NCBI GenBank assembly: GCA_900557435.1
Contig: USSH01000057.1
Location: 1-10,879 of the forward strand
From: an uncultured Coprococcus sp.
Lineage (GTDB): Bacteria > Bacillota > Clostridia > Lachnospirales > Lachnospiraceae
Reading direction: 5' to 3'
DNA: 10,879 bases
In this document: in pieces, positions 6,931-10,879 of the stretch
How the letters are laid out: each line of letters begins with the position of its first letter
How positions within the stretch are numbered: the first letter of the stretch is position 1
Program-made: the position numbers and the translations under genes
Notes under the pieces: generated by a model
Database searches by the model: none
Seen by the model: the letters and a program-made list of their open reading frames with translations, nothing else
What the model was told of the DNA's origin: nothing

Positions 6931-7869
6931 ATGTCAAAATATGTATTTGGAGTAGATGTAGGTGGTACTACAGTAAAGATGGGGCTTTTTACAGTTGAGG
7001 GGAAACTTCTGGATAAGTGGGAGATCAAGACACGCACTCAGGAGGGTGGAAAGTATGTACTCCCAGACATCGCGGACTCTATAAAGAGTGTGATAGCAGA
7101 CAAAAAGCTTGCTAACGAGGATATAGAGGGAATAGGAATAGGCGTTCCGGGACCTGTTAAAGAGGATGGCACAGTTCTGAAGTGCGTAAATCTTGGTTGG
7201 GGAATTCTCAATGTACAGGACGAGCTTAAAGCTCTCACCGGATTTGAGGTTAAAGCTGGAAATGATGCAAATGTAGCAGCCCTTGGAGAGATGTGGCAGG
7301 GCGGTGGAAAAGGTCATAGCAATGTAGTGATGGTAACACTTGGCACGGGCGTTGGCGGAGGAATCATCTTAAACGGAAAGATGCTCTTTGGCGTGAATGG
7401 AGCAGGTGGCGAGATTGGACATATCTGTGTTGACGAGCAGGAGAATGAGACTTGCGGATGCGGCAATAAGGGATGTCTTGAGCAGTACACATCTGCGACA
7501 GGTGTGGTAAGACTTGCGAAGAGGGCGATGGCAGCATCTGATGAAAAGTCAGCTCTCAGAGATCTTGAAACAGTCACAGCAAAGGATGTCTTTGATCTTG
7601 CGAAGGAAGGAGATGCATTAGCAAAGAAAGTGGTTGATGAGCAGGCACATATCCTTGGAAGAACTCTTGCACAGATAGCGTGTGTGGTTGATCCTGAGAT
7701 TTTCGTTATAGGCGGAGGTGTTTCAAAGGCGGGTGCAATCCTCACGGATGCTGTTCAGGAATATTTTGTAAAACATGCATTCCATGCTTGCAGGGAGACG
7801 AAGTTTGCGCTTGCTGAGCTTGGAAATGACGCCGGAATATATGGAGCAGCACGCAGTATTCTTAAGTAG
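6931..7869 (+). CDS. glk: ROK-family glucokinase, 312 aa
   Basis: Cytoplasmic enzyme that phosphorylates glucose to glucose 6-phosphate with ATP. The N-terminal phosphate-binding loop is DVGGTTVK (from D9). GVPGPV and the catalytic GND (N111, D112) follow, then LGTGVGGGI. The ROK signature has GGEIGH (E161, H164) and a zinc site CGCGNKGCLE (C175, C177, C182, with H164). GNDAGIYGAA near the C-terminus is typical of Firmicute ROK glucokinases. The ATG has AAGGAG 7 nt upstream. Position after hprK suggests a shared role in carbon control; the gene is probably reached by read-through from the hprK promoter. Glucose as substrate is inferred from similarity to GlkA-type enzymes; an N-acetylmannosamine or other hexose kinase is possible but less likely. 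Confidence 0.95.
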   Translation: MSKYVFGVDVGGTTVKMGLFTVEGKLLDKWEIKTRTQEGGKYVLPDIADSIKSVIADKKLANEDIEGIGIGVPGPVKEDGTVLKCVNLGWGILNVQDELKALTGFEVKAGNDANVAALGEMWQGGGKGHSNVVMVTLGTGVGGGIILNGKMLFGVNGAGGEIGHICVDEQENETCGCGNKGCLEQYTSATGVVRLAKRAMAASDEKSALRDLETVTAKDVFDLAKEGDALAKKVVDEQAHILGRTLAQIACVVDPEIFVIGGGVSKAGAILTDAVQEYFVKHAFHACRETKFALAELGNDAGIYGAARSILK

Positions 7870-7970
7870 TAATTGATGCAAAATATAAAATAGGTAAAAT
7901 TTAACAGTTATTTTTGTGAATTTATCCAAAGCAAATTCAAAAGATAGCAAATTTCTATTTATTTTTGATA

Positions 7971-7999
7971 TTGAATTATAAAAGTCTTTAATGTATGAT
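7971..7999 (+). promoter_or_regulatory. Candidate promoter for murB
   Basis: TTGAAT (7971-7976; 4 of 6) and TATGAT (7994-7999; 5 of 6) are 17 bp apart, giving a start near 8006 and a leader of about 140 nt. The spacer is almost entirely the left arm of the inverted repeat at 7978-8054. Elements nearer murB, such as TATAAA at 8112-8117, lack a credible -35. Confidence 0.35.
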
Positions 8000-8054
8000 G
8001 AAATTATTGGTACAGGATAAAATGCCGATAATATAGTACATTAAAGACTTTTAT
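7978..8054. repeat. Large inverted repeat with 18-bp perfect arms between glk and murB
   Basis: ATAAAAGTCTTTAATGTA (7978-7995) is the exact reverse complement of 8037-8054. Within the 41-nt interior a second stem pairs ATTATTGG (8003-8010) with CCGATAAT (8025-8032), with one T-G pair, around a 14-nt loop. In RNA this would fold into one long two-part hairpin. It may act as a terminator or attenuator for glk read-through, or be a small palindromic element. A TA dinucleotide sits near each outer end, but no longer target-site duplication is visible. The rest of the 7870-8146 gap is AT-rich, with only a short 7-bp inverted repeat (7917-7923 with 7933-7939). Confidence 0.85.
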
Positions 8055-8146
8055 TGTTTACAGGGGTGCCTGCAGAGTGTGATGTTTGTATGCTTTGTAG
8101 GGATTTTGTTTTATAAAAGTATGATTAGAGTGGTTACGAGGTATAT

Positions 8147-9067
8147 ATGTCAGAGAGGACAGTATGTAATTATAAAAGGTTGGAGCAGATCGTAGGAGCG
8201 GATAATATATATATAGATGAGCCTATGAGCAGGCATACAACGTTTAGAATAGGTGGAAATGCGGATTATTTTGTGAAAGCCGGTTCGGCAGATGAGGTGG
8301 CATCATTGATTCTGTTATGCCGGGAAGCTGATATACCGTATTTTATTTTGGGGAATGGAAGTAATCTGCTGGTGTCTGATGATGGTTACAGGGGTATGAT
8401 AATCAATATCATGGACAATATGGACTCTGTATCAGTTCAGGGTACTATCATAAAGGCTCAGGCTGGCGCGATGCTTGCCAGAGTGAGCAGAGAAGCAGGA
8501 AACAATTCGCTCACTGGAATGGAATTCGCTTCTGGAATACCGGGAACTATAGGCGGTGCGGTATATATGAACGCTGGTGCGTATGGCGGTGAGATGAAGG
8601 ACGTAGTTAAGACGGTCAAAGCCATGGATTCGGATGGAAGAATGTATGAATTCAGTTCTGATGAGATGGATTTTGCGTATAGGCACAGTATTGTGGAGGA
8701 GAGAAATCTTATAGTACTGGAAGTTGTTCTGGAACTTAAGCAAGGCAGCAGAACCGCGATAGAAGAGCGCATGAAAGAGCTTGCGGAGGCACGACGGTCT
8801 AAACAGCCGCTGGAGTATCCATCCGCGGGATCTACATTTAAGAGACCGGAAGGGTATTTTGCAGGAAAATTAATTATGGATGCCGGACTTAGGGGCTATT
8901 CGGTTGGCGGCGCCCAGGTGGCGGAAAAACATTGCGGGTTTGTGATTAATAAAGGTGGAGCCACTGCTGAAGATGTTCAGAGTCTCATTGAAGATGTGCA
9001 TCGAGTAGTAAAGGATAAATTTGGTGTGGAACTTGAGCCTGAGGTTAAGATGCTAGGCGATTTCTAA
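8147..9067 (+). CDS. murB: UDP-N-acetylenolpyruvoylglucosamine reductase MurB, 306 aa
   Basis: Flavoenzyme that reduces UDP-GlcNAc-enolpyruvate to UDP-MurNAc with NADPH, the second committed cytoplasmic step of peptidoglycan synthesis. The FAD-binding half shows TTFRIGGNADYFV, LGNGSNLLV and SGIPGTIGGAVYMNAGAYGGE. The substrate half shows YRHS (Y178, R179), GSTFKRP with the proton-donating S229, and LEPEVKMLG with the catalytic E299. The compact C-terminal region fits the short type II enzymes of Firmicutes. ATG 8147 has GAGGT only 4 nt upstream, slightly close but the best site available. The gap to rapZ is 66 bp without a hairpin, so murB-rapZ-whiA probably form one operon. Confidence 0.98.
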   Translation: MSERTVCNYKRLEQIVGADNIYIDEPMSRHTTFRIGGNADYFVKAGSADEVASLILLCREADIPYFILGNGSNLLVSDDGYRGMIINIMDNMDSVSVQGTIIKAQAGAMLARVSREAGNNSLTGMEFASGIPGTIGGAVYMNAGAYGGEMKDVVKTVKAMDSDGRMYEFSSDEMDFAYRHSIVEERNLIVLEVVLELKQGSRTAIEERMKELAEARRSKQPLEYPSAGSTFKRPEGYFAGKLIMDAGLRGYSVGGAQVAEKHCGFVINKGGATAEDVQSLIEDVHRVVKDKFGVELEPEVKMLGDF

Positions 9068-9119
9068 TGCCGGGAAATATATTAATGAACGGTATTGTTT
9101 TGAGCCTGATTGCTGTATG

Positions 9120-9125
9120 AGGAGG
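9120..9125 (+). promoter_or_regulatory. Ribosome binding site fixing the rapZ GTG start
   Basis: A perfect AGGAGG lies 8 nt before GTG 9134-9136. It would be inside the coding region if TTG 9110 were the start, which argues against the longer form. Confidence 0.85.
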
Positions 9126-9133
9126 AGTGTAAA

Positions 9134-10012
9134 GTGAGATTTGTTATTGTTACCGGAATGAGTGGAGCTGGAAAAGCAACAGCACTGAAGACTCTTGAGG
9201 ATGAGGGATTTTTCTGTGTGGATAATCTTCCTATACAGCTGATAAAAAGATTTGCTGAGATAGCCTATGATGCTGAGATACAGGTGGATGATGTTGCGAT
9301 CAGTGTGGATATAAGAAGTGGAAGGGCTTTATCACAGCTCAATTCGTGCTTGGCTGATATCAGACATGAGGGTATGCAGTATCAGATACTTTTTGTGGAA
9401 TGCTCCGATGCGACACTTGTAAAGAGGTATAAAGAGACAAGAAGAAACCATCCATTGTCAGTAAAGGGTGGAAGGATCATTGATGGAATAAAGAAAGAAA
9501 GGGAGCTCATAGGATTCTTAAAGGATGAAGCAGATTATATCATTGATACAACAAATCTGCTTGTAAGAGAGTTTAAAGCTGAGCTTGCAAAGATATTTGT
9601 ACAGAATCAGGAGTACTCGAATTTTATAATTACGGTTATGTCATTTGGATTTAAGTATGGTATACCTAGAGATTCAGATATAGTTCAGGATGTGCGATTC
9701 CTGCCTAATCCATATTACGATCTTGAGCTGCGCGATAAAACCGGAAACGATAAAGAAATACAGGAATATGTCATGAACTGTAAGGAAGGACCGGAATTCT
9801 TGGACAAATTTCTGGATTTAGTTGGCTTCCTGGTACCTAATTATATAAAAGAGGGGAAAAATCAGCTCGTAATTTCAATCGGATGTACAGGCGGAAAGCA
9901 CAGGTCAGTAACAATAGCTAATGCTGTCTATGAGAGACTTCAGAAGTCGAAGTATACAGTCCGAGTAGTTCATAGAGACATAGCAAAAGATGCTGTAGTC
10001 AAGAAAATGTGA
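9134..10012 (+). CDS. rapZ: RapZ/YvcJ-family nucleotide-binding protein, 292 aa
   Basis: P-loop nucleotide-binding protein. The E. coli homologue RapZ is an RNase E adaptor controlling GlmZ/GlmS and amino-sugar supply; B. subtilis YvcJ hydrolyses nucleotides and affects competence. The Clostridial role is not established, and RNase E itself is usually absent there. The Walker A region is GMSGAGKAT (8-16), followed by FFCVDNLPI. YKETRRNHPLS lies mid-chain. The C-terminal domain has FGFKYGIP, DVRFLPNPYY, GCTGGKHRSV and VVHRDI. The GTG start at 9134 gives the family's usual MRFVIVTGMSGAGK opening and length. A15 replaces the Ser/Thr that normally follows the P-loop Lys. It lies between murB and whiA, 18 bp before the latter. 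Confidence 0.96.
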   Translation: MRFVIVTGMSGAGKATALKTLEDEGFFCVDNLPIQLIKRFAEIAYDAEIQVDDVAISVDIRSGRALSQLNSCLADIRHEGMQYQILFVECSDATLVKRYKETRRNHPLSVKGGRIIDGIKKERELIGFLKDEADYIIDTTNLLVREFKAELAKIFVQNQEYSNFIITVMSFGFKYGIPRDSDIVQDVRFLPNPYYDLELRDKTGNDKEIQEYVMNCKEGPEFLDKFLDLVGFLVPNYIKEGKNQLVISIGCTGGKHRSVTIANAVYERLQKSKYTVRVVHRDIAKDAVVKKM

Positions 10013-10030
10013 GAGGTGAATAGTGGATTT

Positions 10031-10879
10031 ATGTCATTTTCCTCTGATGTAAAAAAAGAGATTTCAGGCAATGTTTCAAGTGCCAGACATTGTCAGATTG
10101 CAGAATTGGCAGCGATGATTTCGATGGTGGCACATGTGAGATACTGGAAAGACAGGCCGCGAGCTTTGGTGATAGTTACCGAGCGAAGCGTTATAGCACA
10201 TGAGATAGCATCGCTTATAAAACGATTATTTAGATGCATACCGGTGTCAAGTGTTAAGAGAACCGGGGAGAATAGTAGGATATATAGAATGGAGATATTG
10301 GATTCTGCTATGGTGGAGAACATTATGACCACCTTAAAGATAGCGAATGACAATATATGTTCAGGACCTAATGACTGCCAGAATATGAAAGTCAGCAGAA
10401 TGGTCGTGAGCCTGGAATGCTGTCGCAGAGCATATATAAAAGGAGTGTTTATGACCTCGGGATCTATAAGTGATCCGAATAAAGGTTATCACATGGAGAT
10501 TGTGAGTGACAACAGGGGCAGGGCTGAATTTATACAGGAGATTATACAAGGATTTGGTATATCGTCCCGTATAATCCAGAGAAAAAAATATAGTGTTGTA
10601 TACCTTAAAGACGGAGAGATGATAGTTGAGATGCTAGGTCTCATGGGGGCTCATATATCACTCATGGATATGGAGAATATCCGTATAAAAAAAGATATAA
10701 GGAATACAATAAACCGCAGAGTTAACTGTGAGGCAGCCAATCTCAACAAGACTGTGAGCGCTGCCGTGAAGCAGGTGAATGATATCAACTACATAATATC
10801 GACGAAAGGAATAGAATTCCTTCCGGAAAATCTTCAGGAACTGGCACTTGCAAGACTTGAGAGTGAGGATGCTACTCTG
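10031..10879 (+). CDS. whiA: WhiA/YvcL-family DNA-binding protein, 3'-truncated by window end
   Basis: Homologue of Streptomyces sporulation regulator WhiA and B. subtilis YvcL, which influences cell division and chromosome segregation. The fold joins a LAGLIDADG homing-endonuclease-like domain without nuclease activity to a C-terminal helix-turn-helix. Visible here (283 codons, no stop) are the start MSFSSDVKKEIS, the endonuclease-like motif CCRRAYIKGVFMTSGSISDP and NRRVNCEAANLNKT before the linker. The sequence ends at LARLESEDATL, so most of the helix-turn-helix, roughly 30-40 residues, lies beyond the window. ATG 10031 is chosen by family alignment. The best ribosome binding site, GAGGTGA (10013-10019), is 11 nt upstream and just after the rapZ stop, consistent with translational coupling. 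Confidence 0.95.
   Translation, partial: MSFSSDVKKEISGNVSSARHCQIAELAAMISMVAHVRYWKDRPRALVIVTERSVIAHEIASLIKRLFRCIPVSSVKRTGENSRIYRMEILDSAMVENIMTTLKIANDNICSGPNDCQNMKVSRMVVSLECCRRAYIKGVFMTSGSISDPNKGYHMEIVSDNRGRAEFIQEIIQGFGISSRIIQRKKYSVVYLKDGEMIVEMLGLMGAHISLMDMENIRIKKDIRNTINRRVNCEAANLNKTVSAAVKQVNDINYIISTKGIEFLPENLQELALARLESEDATL

Noticed and set aside
7314..7745. A 143-codon minus-strand open frame inside glk
   Set aside because: It is fully antisense to a clear ROK glucokinase and its Ser/Pro/Thr-rich product is typical of a shadow frame.
850..8120. The 10-mer TTATAAAAGT at 850-859, 7976-7985 and 8111-8120, considered as a shared regulatory motif
   Set aside because: All copies are in AT-rich gaps and resemble -10 elements. 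With no common neighbouring function, chance is the simpler explanation.
9110..9133. An 8-residue N-terminal extension of RapZ from TTG 9110
   Set aside because: A perfect AGGAGG (9120-9125) precedes GTG 9134, and the family starts at MRFVIVTGMSG.

Overview
The window looks like a chromosomal housekeeping stretch from a low-to-moderate GC Gram-positive anaerobe of the Clostridia, most likely Lachnospiraceae. The reasons are heavy use of ATA, AGA and GGA codons, strong AGGAGG-type ribosome binding sites, TTG and GTG starts, HPr kinase/phosphorylase, and a rapZ-whiA pair. The FtsH sequence is also of the type I associate with that family. That assignment rests on recalled protein families, not on a search.

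Layout. (1) 41-90: a strong bidirectional hairpin terminator closing a minus-strand gene (88-825) for a putative zinc-dependent phospholipase C-like protein. (2) 826-1027: a divergent promoter region with a 12-bp perfect palindrome and a 10-bp tandem repeat. (3) 1028-2947: ftsH, with a TTG start and an Asn/Gly-rich cytoplasmic tail, ending in a 17-bp terminator hairpin. (4) 3036-5571, minus strand: uvrC followed by a yfbR-like HD-domain nucleotidase. They are probably one transcription unit that converges on the ftsH terminator. (5) 5572-5851: a divergent promoter region between uvrC and hprK. It holds a full-consensus TTGACA/TATAAT promoter for hprK, a 15-bp perfect tandem duplication and two possible leader ORFs. 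(6) 5852-10879, plus strand: hprK, a ROK glucokinase (glk), murB, rapZ and a whiA gene cut by the window edge. A 277-bp gap between glk and murB carries a large inverted repeat with perfect 18-bp arms.

How the genes fit together. HprK phosphorylates and dephosphorylates the phosphocarrier HPr on a serine and drives carbon catabolite control. The glucokinase feeds glucose into glycolysis. MurB makes UDP-MurNAc for peptidoglycan. RapZ (YvcJ-type GTP/ATP-binding protein) and WhiA (YvcL-type DNA-binding protein) come from a conserved Firmicute cluster linked to cell-envelope and central metabolism. The gluconeogenesis/morphogenesis factor YvcK, which sits between these two in Bacillus, is not present here. 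FtsH does membrane protein quality control, UvrC nucleotide excision repair, and YfbR deoxynucleotide pool sanitation.

I found no mobile element, CRISPR array, tRNA, rRNA or defence system. I see no clear sign of an undescribed multi-gene system. The most interesting signals are non-coding: the glk-murB inverted repeat, the hprK leader with its in-frame tandem repeat and small ORFs, and the palindrome upstream of ftsH.
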